From: Lysobacterales bacterium
GTDB lineage: Bacteria > Pseudomonadota > Gammaproteobacteria > Xanthomonadales > SZUA-36
Length of the DNA stretch: 5,769 nt
NCBI GenBank assembly: GCA_029287515.1
Contig: JARFQZ010000317.1
Span: forward strand, 1 to 5,769
Direction of reading: 5' to 3'
Shown here: one piece after another, positions 1 through 5,765 of the stretch
Layout: each line of letters opens with the position of its first letter
How positions within the stretch are numbered: position 1 is the first letter of the stretch
Position numbers and translations under genes: made by a program
Notes under the pieces: generated by a model
The model's database searches: none
Told to the model about the DNA's origin: nothing
What the model saw: only the letters and a program-made list of their open reading frames with translations

Positions 1-864
1 AACGGCCCTGTGAATCATCTGGCGGTTCATTTCGGTATTGACCTGTATAAAATCCGAAGGGCCGAAAGCCATCCGTACGTCGAATTCCGGCACACCAAAC
101 TGCAGGTCGACTTCAGCAGGCTCCAGGCTGTGAACGCTGGCGGGACCGGACGGTTGAAGCAGCACCGCGATGCCTGAATCAATGGCGTACTTCTGTAATT
201 TCTCAAGGTCTCCTTCGCTCAGCGGGTCCAGGTGGCGAAACACGAGCGCGCATTGCTCATCACCACAGGCAACTTCTATCTGGGGGATGGACCGCCGGGC
301 ATCCATCGTGAAAACCAGGTTGGAAAGGTTTTCGAGTTGGGAGGCGATGCGCTCGTCCAGCACAAAACAGGTCTGCATATCGGCGACAAAACGTCCGTAT
401 CGCTCCCTGAACCCTACCAGCACACGTTCTTTCTTATGCACATACCGCACCGATAGCCTGGCTTTGCGACGGTACGCCCATAGGGGCCCGGTCAGGGGCG
501 CCCAAAATTCGTCCGGCGTGACCTTGCCGATTCTTTCCAGGTTCTGGACAAGCGCATGGTGCTTTGCCTCAATCTGTTTAGCGGGGTCGAGATGCTGCAA
601 TGAACATCCACCACACTGGCCAAAATGCGGGCAACGCGGTTCGATGCGGTCGGGTGAAGGCTCGATGATCTCCAAAGTTTCGCCTTCGTCATAATTTCTT
701 TTACGGTCGGTGACCCGGACATTAACGCGCTCACCCGGCAGTGCACCATGTACAAATACTTTCTTGTCCTGATGCGTAGTCACACCGCGCCCGTCGTGGC
801 TCAGGTCTTCAATCAAAGCCTCGAACGGCTCTTTAGGTAATTTACGTCTTCGTCTTCGGCTCAT
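1..864 (-). CDS. rlmD: 23S rRNA (uracil-1939-C5)-methyltransferase RlmD, 3' partial
   Basis: This enzyme uses S-adenosylmethionine to methylate U1939 of 23S rRNA. The 288 visible residues match the family N-terminus. An Arg-rich start (residues 3-7) leads into a TRAM RNA-binding domain (about 8-68, with the typical FVHGALPGE segment at 37-45). The 4Fe-4S cysteine set follows: C78, C84 and C87 (spacing CX5CX2C) and C166. The central RNA-binding region comes next, and FGPSDFIQVN near residues 270-279 marks the beginning of the SAM-methyltransferase domain. E. coli RlmD is about 433 residues, so the catalytic loop Cys and Glu lie outside the window; the truncation is caused by the window edge and no frameshift is seen. 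The ATG at 864 is the first possible start, because an in-frame TGA lies at 876-874. It has only a weak GAG-type ribosome site. An intrinsic terminator lies immediately upstream. The family assignment is secure from the cysteine pattern. Confidence 0.95.
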   Translation of the reverse strand, partial: MSRRRRRKLPKEPFEALIEDLSHDGRGVTTHQDKKVFVHGALPGERVNVRVTDRKRNYDEGETLEIIEPSPDRIEPRCPHFGQCGGCSLQHLDPAKQIEAKHHALVQNLERIGKVTPDEFWAPLTGPLWAYRRKARLSVRYVHKKERVLVGFRERYGRFVADMQTCFVLDERIASQLENLSNLVFTMDARRSIPQIEVACGDEQCALVFRHLDPLSEGDLEKLQKYAIDSGIAVLLQPSGPASVHSLEPAEVDLQFGVPEFDVRMAFGPSDFIQVNTEMNRQMIHRAV

Positions 865-875
865 GTTCGATTCTC

Positions 876-911
876 AAAAAAAAAACGACCGGGCTGACTG
901 CACCCGGTCGT
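876..911 (-). terminator. Rho-independent terminator after the YdbL-family lipoprotein gene
   Basis: On the minus strand a perfect 9-bp GC-rich stem (plus-strand arms 885-893 ACGACCGGG and 903-911 CCCGGTCGT, 9-nt loop) is followed directly by a run of ten T residues (plus-strand A tract 876-885). This is a textbook intrinsic terminator for minus-strand transcription. It begins 17 nt after the stop codon of the lipoprotein gene. On the plus strand no T tract follows the hairpin, so it should act in one direction only. The T tract ends 11 nt before the rlmD ATG. Confidence 0.9.
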
Positions 912-927
912 ATCGTGATGACTCGGC

Positions 928-1527
928 TTATTTCTGGCGCCAGGCCCCGTTGGAATCCTGGTAAAACCAGCCTTTGCGGGCGTTACGCACCCACTCGCGT
1001 GCAAAAGTTTCCTGGATCTCTTTTTCCCACTCGGGATGACCATTGGCGACGGCAATTTCACGATAGACCGCCTTGCGGTCACGGTTCTCGTCGGCGACGA
1101 TGCTCTCGATGGTTCGCCGCTCGCTGAGTGGGACTGCCGAACGGTCACGCACCGTCACCAGCCCGTCGGAACTGAAGCCAATGGCCCCCGCGTCGAACAA
1201 CGCATCCAGGTGCTGGCGCTGACGTTGCGCCATCCGTGCCTTGATGGCGTTGATTTGCGGGGTATTGATATCGATTTCGGCTTGTTGGGCCTGTGCATCG
1301 GCCACCAGGAAATCAAGCAGATTGGCCGCGGCCATCAACATCACGCCCGACGGCGGATCCAGGGGATTGATCAACAAACCTTCCTCAGGTGTCTCGCCCA
1401 GCACATCACCTACGAACTTCTCGGCGGCGCGCTCAGCCGCGGCGGCTGGAAAATATACATTGATCGTTACGCAGGCCGCAAGCGAAAACACGAGGCCCAG
1501 GAACAGCATGGCGTTAAGTTTTTTCAT
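928..1527 (-). CDS. YdbL family (DUF1318) outer-envelope lipoprotein
   Basis: The 199-residue product starts with a lipoprotein signal peptide (MKK, a hydrophobic stretch at about 6-18, lipobox LAAC with lipidated C19). The residue after the Cys is Val, not Asp, so the outer membrane is the expected destination. A short VTINVYFP segment follows (20-27), then an Ala-rich linker. The C-terminal half (about 88-199) is a DUF1318/YdbL-type domain: a helical region, an ENRDRKAVYREIA segment and the terminal Trp/Tyr-rich GWFYQDSNGAWRQK. The ATG at 1527 was chosen because the lipobox then sits at the right distance and AAAGGAG lies 7 nt upstream; a longer reading frame to 1677 has no such support. 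It follows the AsmA-like gene by 79 bp and is closed by a terminator. In E. coli YdbL is a soluble periplasmic partner of YdbH and of the lipoprotein YnbE. A lipidated YdbL-type protein here may combine two roles, which is inference. Family call good, function provisional. Confidence 0.85.
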   Translation of the reverse strand: MKKLNAMLFLGLVFSLAACVTINVYFPAAAAERAAEKFVGDVLGETPEEGLLINPLDPPSGVMLMAAANLLDFLVADAQAQQAEIDINTPQINAIKARMAQRQRQHLDALFDAGAIGFSSDGLVTVRDRSAVPLSERRTIESIVADENRDRKAVYREIAVANGHPEWEKEIQETFAREWVRNARKGWFYQDSNGAWRQK

Positions 1528-1534
1528 CCGGGTA

Positions 1535-1541
1535 CTCCTTT
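1535..1541 (-). promoter_or_regulatory. Ribosome binding site of the YdbL-family lipoprotein gene
   Basis: AAAGGAG on the minus strand, 7 nt before the ATG at 1527. It is the strongest Shine-Dalgarno match in the window and decides the start in favour of the lipoprotein signal peptide over the longer upstream reading. Confidence 0.8.
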
Positions 1542-1559
1542 GTTTGCGGCTCAGTTCGC

Positions 1560-1568
1560 ATTTTATCA
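1560..1568 (-). promoter_or_regulatory. Candidate extended -10 promoter for the lipoprotein gene
   Basis: The 79-bp gap between the AsmA-like gene and the lipoprotein gene contains TGATAAAAT on the minus strand. This fits a sigma-70 extended -10 element (TG, one base, then TAAAAT, 5 of 6 to consensus). No recognisable -35 lies 16-18 bp upstream, which extended -10 promoters can tolerate. A start near 1553 would give a leader of about 26 nt that includes the ribosome binding site. It could be an internal promoter giving extra lipoprotein. The remainder of the gap holds only a 9-codon mini-frame with no support. Confidence 0.35.
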
Positions 1569-1606
1569 GACCACGGGTCGACGGGGCCGGTTCATTCGAT
1601 GATACG

Positions 1607-3598
1607 TCAGTCGCCAACCCGAATGCCCTCGCCCTCGGACGCTGCAGCAAGATGTGCCAGCAACTGCGGCCAGTCAACCGTCCGGTTATAGGCCCTGATG
1701 GTTATTTTCGGCACACCGGCCCCCTCCATGATCAACACGCTGACATCGTCCTCACTCACTCCTCGCACTTCGCAGACATTGTTCTGCATGCGGCAACCAA
1801 AACCCAGCCTCTTGTACGAAAAATTGTTGAATAACTTCATCAGCGGGCTCGTCAGGGCCGTGGTGGCGCTTCCTCCACCCAGTGTCGTCAAATGATTGAC
1901 GGCCTGGCGCGAAATGCCCTTGGAACCCCTCTGTGTTTCAGGGGTTCCCAGCCAGGCGTCGAAAGCCACCGGCCTCCAGTCCAGCATGCGCAACTCCCTG
2001 ACATATCCATTGATCCGGCCGGATATCCGGCCGAACGAAAAAGTACTGGTCAGCAGTTCCAGGTCAAGGTCCTCCGCTTCGACATTAGCTGCCAGGCTCG
2101 GCAATACACCAAACGGACGTTCAACCCGCAAGTCATCCAGTGAGACGATGCCATCGAAGACATTGACCAGGATTTTGCCCTCCAACTCCAGAACCCCATC
2201 CTCCAGCCTCACTCCGGGAATGTGACCGCTGAGCTTGCCCGAGAAGGCGGGCCAGCCAAACGCCTGAGTCAACAATTCCATGTCGAGATCCCGGAGATCC
2301 AGGCGAAGCCGGATGTCCGGTTCGTCTCTTGCACCCGAACCTGTGCCGGGTAGCAGAATCTTGAGTTCGTGGAGGTCAAGTCTGCCGCCAAGCACGTCCA
2401 GCCTCAGGGGTTCGGTGATGGCCAGGGCGCCTGGTTCGGAATCCAGCGCAGCTTCGCCGGAACCCAGGTTGATTTTTCCAAGCAATAGGCCCCGCCATGC
2501 AAGGTTCGAATCGAATCCCTGGTCTCCCGGGCGCATCCGGGCCTGCAGACCCGTCAGGGCAAACCTGTTCCTCCTGATATCAACGATACTCAGATCTTCA
2601 ATTTCAAGATCACCCGATTGAAATACTCCTTCAGCCCAGGCGCCGCTCCAGTTAAGCCTTCCGGTCACTTCCAGTCCGTCAAGCGTCACCGGAGCCAGAA
2701 CAGGCTCTACGTAACGGGCATAGGCGCCCGGAAAACCCAGGCTCAGGCGATTGATTTCGATCCCCGAGACATCAAAACCATTTTTCAGATCAATCGTCGC
2801 CCGTCCCCGGATATCCAAAGCGTCTTCATCAGCGACCCTGAGGTCACGGACACGCCACTGGCTCATTTCTGAAATCGCCTGGAATGAAAACTTCAGCGTT
2901 CCATCTGAAAAATCCCTGTAGAAATCATCGATGAGAAGTTCACCACTCCTGATGAGTCCGGCAATACGGGGCGATGATCCCTTGTCCATCGTCGCGCCAA
3001 TGTCCAGGTCAATGGCCAGAGAATCCGCGGCGAAACGGCCATCGGGCGAGTCGAAGGCCAACTGGCGAAGGCCGACGTGTAATTGCCATTCGCCCGAACC
3101 ATCGGGTCTAAAACGCACCTGGATCCGGGGATCCGCGTAACCGTTACTCAGCCATCCGAATTCGGGGGGAAGCGAATCCATGTCGCCAAAAGCGGTGAGT
3201 TTTTGACGGTCGATCGCAAGCTCCACAGCCAAATCTCCCGCTTCGGCCAGTATTTCCAGTTCGGCCGCAAGTCCTCCTGAACGCAGGCTACTGCGCAGCA
3301 GCAACCGGCCTTCCGCGCTTTCCAGGGTGTGCAAAGTCCCGTTGACCGACAGGTCATCGTAGGACCTTTTCCAGTCTCTGAGTTCTGCCAGGCCGGCGCT
3401 GATCGAAAAATCCTTCCCGGCATCCAGCCGCGCATCCACCTTGTGCAGATGAACACTTTCATACTCTATGCTGTCCGCGGAAAACCGGATGTCGGGAAAA
3501 GCCGCCCAGGCGGTCGGCATGGAAACAGCCAGGATTGACAACACCAGGCACACAGCGGCGCTTGCAGACAGTGCCCGATCAGCTATGCTTTCTTTCAT
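1607..3598 (-). CDS. AsmA/YdbH-like periplasmic protein, probable intermembrane lipid transport
   Basis: The 663-residue product has an N-terminal export signal: K2 and R8, a hydrophobic stretch at about 12-27 and a possible signal peptidase site after A32 in PTAWA. It might instead stay uncleaved as an inner-membrane anchor, as in AsmA-like proteins. The body is a long series of alternating hydrophobic/polar strands with recurring DL-x-L or LDLxxL patterns, as expected for the beta-rich groove of AsmA-like proteins. The C-terminal part has a distinctive block: LGGGSATTAL (573-582), a Phe/Tyr-rich helix, a close Cys pair C602/C609, and AYNRTVDWPQLL (636-647). The YdbL-family gene directly downstream supports a YdbH-type role in moving phospholipid between membranes. 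E. coli YdbH is about 879 residues, so this is a shorter relative. The start at 3598 fits the signal sequence but has only a poor ribosome site; a TTG extension to 3658 would overlap the divergent gene. The general AsmA-like call is moderately sure, the exact subfamily less so. Confidence 0.7.
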   Translation of the reverse strand: MKESIADRALSASAAVCLVLSILAVSMPTAWAAFPDIRFSADSIEYESVHLHKVDARLDAGKDFSISAGLAELRDWKRSYDDLSVNGTLHTLESAEGRLLLRSSLRSGGLAAELEILAEAGDLAVELAIDRQKLTAFGDMDSLPPEFGWLSNGYADPRIQVRFRPDGSGEWQLHVGLRQLAFDSPDGRFAADSLAIDLDIGATMDKGSSPRIAGLIRSGELLIDDFYRDFSDGTLKFSFQAISEMSQWRVRDLRVADEDALDIRGRATIDLKNGFDVSGIEINRLSLGFPGAYARYVEPVLAPVTLDGLEVTGRLNWSGAWAEGVFQSGDLEIEDLSIVDIRRNRFALTGLQARMRPGDQGFDSNLAWRGLLLGKINLGSGEAALDSEPGALAITEPLRLDVLGGRLDLHELKILLPGTGSGARDEPDIRLRLDLRDLDMELLTQAFGWPAFSGKLSGHIPGVRLEDGVLELEGKILVNVFDGIVSLDDLRVERPFGVLPSLAANVEAEDLDLELLTSTFSFGRISGRINGYVRELRMLDWRPVAFDAWLGTPETQRGSKGISRQAVNHLTTLGGGSATTALTSPLMKLFNNFSYKRLGFGCRMQNNVCEVRGVSEDDVSVLIMEGAGVPKITIRAYNRTVDWPQLLAHLAAASEGEGIRVGD
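1922..1948. repeat. Perfect 9-bp inverted repeat inside the AsmA-like gene
   Basis: GGAACCCCT (1922-1930) and AGGGGTTCC (1940-1948) are perfect complements around a 9-nt loop. No T tract follows on either strand, so it is not a terminator. It lies in the codons for a Gly-Thr-Pro to Gly-Ser-Lys stretch near residues 551-559 of the AsmA-like protein. It may be chance or an mRNA hairpin. Confidence 0.6.
2016..2033. repeat. Perfect 18-bp palindrome inside the AsmA-like gene
   Basis: CGGCCGGATATCCGGCCG is self-complementary over all 18 bases with no loop. It lies in the AsmA-like coding sequence, where the repeated protein motif GRI-S-GRI (near residue 523) partly explains it through duplicated codons. 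Whether it binds a protein is unknown. Confidence 0.65.
3562..3589 (+). promoter_or_regulatory. Candidate promoter of the receiver-Hpt gene
   Basis: TTGCAG (3562-3567) and TATGCT (3584-3589) are separated by 16 bp on the plus strand, giving 3 of 6 and 4 of 6 matches to sigma-70 boxes. A start near 3596 would leave a leader of about 32 nt. The boxes lie within the signal-peptide codons of the divergent AsmA-like gene, as expected when only 29 bp separate the two starts. The match is weak. Confidence 0.25.
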
Positions 3599-3616
3599 CC
3601 ATCCATCATGCCGAAA

Positions 3617-3623
3617 AAGGGGG
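3617..3623 (+). promoter_or_regulatory. Ribosome binding site of the receiver-Hpt gene
   Basis: AAGGGGG ends 4 nt before the ATG at 3628. It is purine-rich, follows an A run, and favours this start over an upstream start at 3535, which would place 31 unrelated residues ahead of the receiver domain. Confidence 0.6.
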
Positions 3624-3627
3624 CTAT

Positions 3628-4335
3628 ATGGAAACAAGGCGCCACTTAAGCAAACCAAAGATCCTCGTAGTGGATGATCATGAAGCCAGTCGTCACCACC
3701 TGTTGAGTGTACTTTCCGGGCTGGGCGCTGCCACCAGGCACGCTGACACCGGCCTCAGCGCCCTTCAAACCGCGCTCCGTTGGCTGCCACAGTTGATTTT
3801 CATGGACTTTAACCTGCCGGATTCCACCGGTATTGAAGTCGCACGGAAGATCAGGGATCGCTGGCCACCTTCGCACCCCCCGGTAAAAATTGTCCTGTTG
3901 TCTGCTGAAAATTTCCAGGTTCGCTCGACGAAACCCGATTTACCCGGTATAGATCATGCAATCACCAAGCCGGCTTCAGGCAGCGCGCTTCAGCAGCTTG
4001 CCTCTGATCTGCTTGGTTTGTCTCCCGGCCTGCCCCGTTCGCCGGCAACCAGTGCAGAACTCAGGAAGCTGTTCACTATCGAACTGGAGCAGCAACTGCC
4101 GAGACTCGAAAACCATCTCCTGGAGGGTGACAGGGAGCAGGCTTTTTTCCTGGTGCACCAGCTGATTGCTTCGGCTGCCTTGACCGGGGAAAAAAAGCTG
4201 GAAACGAATTTGATCCTGCTGAATCGCCTGATCCGGCAGGCCACCGGGACGGCGGATCTGGCGCGCGCTTACTATGGCACCTTCCAGGCTGCGCAAGCCT
4301 TCATGCGAAAGGCCGGTGCAACCGCGTCAGGCTGA
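3628..4335 (+). CDS. Stand-alone response regulator receiver-Hpt phosphorelay protein
   Basis: The 235-residue cytoplasmic protein has two signalling domains and no DNA-binding or enzymatic output. Residues about 10-130 form a receiver domain with all key residues: acidic pair D16/D17, phospho-acceptor D60 in FMDFNLP, S92 in the switch position and K114 in ITKP. Residues about 142-230 look like a helical Hpt domain. H177 in VHQLIASAALTG is the likely phospho-histidine, and L179, G187 and L191 fall where Hpt domains of the BarA/GacS type have HxLxG...G...L. The usual basic or His residue at +3 and the Gly at +4 are replaced by I180 and A181. The domain order equals the C-terminal end of tripartite hybrid kinases, so it may serve as a phosphorelay intermediate for an unlinked kinase. 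The ATG at 3628 directly precedes the receiver fold. It is divergent from the AsmA-like gene (29 bp) and overlaps pdxJ by 9 bp tail to tail. The receiver call is secure; the Hpt call is good but not certain. Confidence 0.85.
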   Translation: METRRHLSKPKILVVDDHEASRHHLLSVLSGLGAATRHADTGLSALQTALRWLPQLIFMDFNLPDSTGIEVARKIRDRWPPSHPPVKIVLLSAENFQVRSTKPDLPGIDHAITKPASGSALQQLASDLLGLSPGLPRSPATSAELRKLFTIELEQQLPRLENHLLEGDREQAFFLVHQLIASAALTGEKKLETNLILLNRLIRQATGTADLARAYYGTFQAAQAFMRKAGATASG

Positions 4336-5046
4336 CAGAATCACTTCTTTCATTTCCCGGACGGCTTCCGCCAGGCCGACGAAAATCGATCGGGCGATGA
4401 TGGAGTGGCCAATGTTCAACTCATTCATGTGCGGCAGACGGGTTACCGCCAGCACGTTCCCCAGGTGCAGGCCATGCCCCGCATTGATCTGCAGTCCCAG
4501 CCGGTTTCCGTATATGCAGGCCCTTTCGAGCCTTCGCAGTTCATCGGCCTGCTCCGCTTCAGTGGCATCTGCGTAGGTACCGGTGTGCAATTCCACTACA
4601 GGGGCGCCGGCCTGAACAGCAGCATCCAACTGTTCCCTGTCCGGATCTATAAACAGGGATGTCCTGATACCGGCTGCTGTCAACTCGGCAACAGCCGCTG
4701 TGACCGGCTCCGGATTGCCCGCGACATCCAGCCCGCCCTCGGTTGTCAACTCTTCCCTCTTTTCAGGAACCAGGCAGACATCAGCAGGTTTTCGCGCCAG
4801 CGCAATGGCAAGCATTTCAGGCGTTACCGCCATCTCGAGGTTGATCCTGGTCCGGGTGTTGGCGCACAGAATCCGGACATCCTCGTCCTGGATATGGCGC
4901 CGGTCCTCCCTGAGGTGGACGGTTATTGAATCTGCTCCGGAGCGTTCCGCCAGTTCGGCAGCCTCGGTGACAGAGGGGTAGTGAGTTCCCCGGGCTTCGC
5001 GAACGGTTGCCACGTGATCAATGTTGACGCCGAGCAATACAGCCAT
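4327..5046 (-). CDS. pdxJ: Pyridoxine 5'-phosphate synthase PdxJ
   Basis: PdxJ condenses 1-deoxy-D-xylulose 5-phosphate with 3-amino-2-oxopropyl phosphate, the last ring-forming step of the DXP-dependent vitamin B6 pathway, in the cytoplasm. The 239-residue product is full length (E. coli 243) and aligns throughout as a TIM barrel. Visible signatures are GVNIDHVATVR at 6-16, TVHLREDRRHI with catalytic H44, NLEMA with E71, LVPEKRE at 92-98, TTEGGLDV, the E152/H154 region of ELHTG, NAGHGL with H191, and ELNIGH at the phosphate-binding end. The ATG at 5046 matches the usual family N-terminus and has AGAAAGG 7 nt upstream. A TTG at 5073, overlapping the recO stop as TTGA, would add nine residues atypical of the family. 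The gene lies 23 bp after recO, consistent with a common transcript. Its last 9 bp overlap the end of the convergent receiver-Hpt gene. No missing key residue is seen. Confidence 0.97.
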   Translation of the reverse strand: MAVLLGVNIDHVATVREARGTHYPSVTEAAELAERSGADSITVHLREDRRHIQDEDVRILCANTRTRINLEMAVTPEMLAIALARKPADVCLVPEKREELTTEGGLDVAGNPEPVTAAVAELTAAGIRTSLFIDPDREQLDAAVQAGAPVVELHTGTYADATEAEQADELRRLERACIYGNRLGLQINAGHGLHLGNVLAVTRLPHMNELNIGHSIIARSIFVGLAEAVREMKEVILSA

Positions 5047-5053
5047 GTCTTTA

Positions 5054-5060
5054 CCTTTCT
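5054..5060 (-). promoter_or_regulatory. Ribosome binding site of pdxJ
   Basis: AGAAAGG on the minus strand lies 7 nt before the ATG at 5046, inside the 23-bp recO-pdxJ gap. It favours the ATG over the in-frame TTG that overlaps the recO stop codon. Confidence 0.65.
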
Positions 5061-5069
5061 GTTCGCTGA

Positions 5070-5765
5070 TCAAAAAAACAATGCCTGGGAGTTCAGCGGT
5101 TTGCCTCCCAGGTGATAGCGGATCAGTTTGCGCATCAAAACTTTCAGTTCCCGCAGGTGACGGTCCTCTATGATCCCGGATTTTAGCGCCAATAAGGCCT
5201 CGCCGGAAACCAGCTCTTTCGCCCTGCTCTCGTCAAACGCTTTTCGCCTGGGCCCGGTTTCGGGTTCATAGATATACCAGGCACTTTCGCTGATCTCCTC
5301 GGAAGTGCCATGTTCATGTTCAAGTTGAAGCCCAAAGCCTGCCGACTTCAACAAGCGGGCCTCGAAAGTTCTCAGCAAGGGCTGGCTCAACGCTCCCGCA
5401 GACAGCTGCCCTACCAACTCGCGGTAGACGCCGAAAAAACCCGGGTGGGGATCCTGTCGCTGCAGGAAGCGGGTCGTCAGCTCATTCGCGTAAAGTCCGC
5501 AGAACAGCGCCTCTCCCTCCAGAGCCGGCGGTGATGCCACCTGGTCTGCCCCGGTCAGTGTGCCCAGCTCGCCTTTTTGATTCCAGCTCAGTAACAGAGG
5601 CCTGAACGGCTGCAGCAGGTTTTTCCATCGGGAGCGCGAACCCCGGGCGCCGCGAGCTACCAGCCCAACGCGTCCGTGCGAGTTGCTCAAAACTTCCAGC
5701 AGCAGGCTGGTCTCTCGAAAAGGCCTGCCATGGAGGATGTAGGAGGGCTCGAGCTGGACGCGCAT
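5070..5765 (-). CDS. recO: DNA repair and recombination mediator protein RecO
   Basis: RecO works with RecR (and RecF) to load RecA onto SSB-coated single-stranded DNA and can anneal strands. The 231-residue product has the family's usual size and order. An N-terminal OB fold (about 1-80) begins with LEPSYILHGRPFRETSLLLEV (5-25) and HGRVGLVARGAR (30-41) and carries many basic residues up to K48. A helical C-terminal domain with CGLYANEL and FEARLLKSAGFGLQL follows, and the end is YHLGGKPLNSQALFF, as in gammaproteobacterial RecO. It has a single Cys, so the four-Cys zinc site of some bacterial RecO proteins is absent, which is normal for this group. The ATG at 5765 gives the typical N-terminus. 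Only 4 nt lie beyond it; they read CCTG on the minus strand, so TGATG would let an upstream gene, by synteny possibly era, stop on the recO start. pdxJ follows by 23 bp. Confidence 0.95.
   Translation of the reverse strand: MRVQLEPSYILHGRPFRETSLLLEVLSNSHGRVGLVARGARGSRSRWKNLLQPFRPLLLSWNQKGELGTLTGADQVASPPALEGEALFCGLYANELTTRFLQRQDPHPGFFGVYRELVGQLSAGALSQPLLRTFEARLLKSAGFGLQLEHEHGTSEEISESAWYIYEPETGPRRKAFDESRAKELVSGEALLALKSGIIEDRHLRELKVLMRKLIRYHLGGKPLNSQALFF

Noticed and set aside
170..694. Plus-strand open frame of 174 codons opposite rlmD
   Set aside because: It lies wholly opposite a clear RlmD coding sequence with all four cluster cysteines; the translation is Ser/Arg-rich without a recognisable domain.
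1568..1597. Nine-codon mini-frame between the AsmA-like and lipoprotein genes, considered as a ynbE remnant or leader peptide
   Set aside because: It is too short, has no lipobox or ribosome site, and its Arg/Pro-rich content does not resemble YnbE.
1528..1677. Upstream extension of the YdbL-family gene to 1677
   Set aside because: It would overlap the AsmA-like gene, bury the lipobox and ignore the strong AAAGGAG at 1535-1541.
1036..1834. Long plus-strand open frames opposite the lipoprotein gene and the end of the AsmA-like gene
   Set aside because: They are shadows of well-supported minus-strand genes, with no ribosome site or family features.
3121..3136. Two GGATCC sites two bases apart
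   Set aside because: A short direct repeat in GC-rich coding sequence, best explained by chance.
3535..3627. Upstream extension of the receiver-Hpt protein by 31 residues
   Set aside because: The residues match nothing in receiver domains and lie within the opposite gene's signal-peptide codons; the start at 3628 has a ribosome site.
3599..3658. TTG-initiated extension of the AsmA-like protein
   Set aside because: It adds 20 residues before the signal sequence and overlaps the start of the receiver-Hpt gene; no ribosome site supports it.
4405..4929. Plus-strand open frame of 174 codons opposite pdxJ
   Set aside because: It is an antisense shadow of a fully conserved PdxJ sequence.
5047..5073. 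TTG start of pdxJ overlapping the recO stop as TTGA
   Set aside because: Attractive for translational coupling, but the PdxJ family begins at the ATG at 5046, which has its own AGAAAGG.
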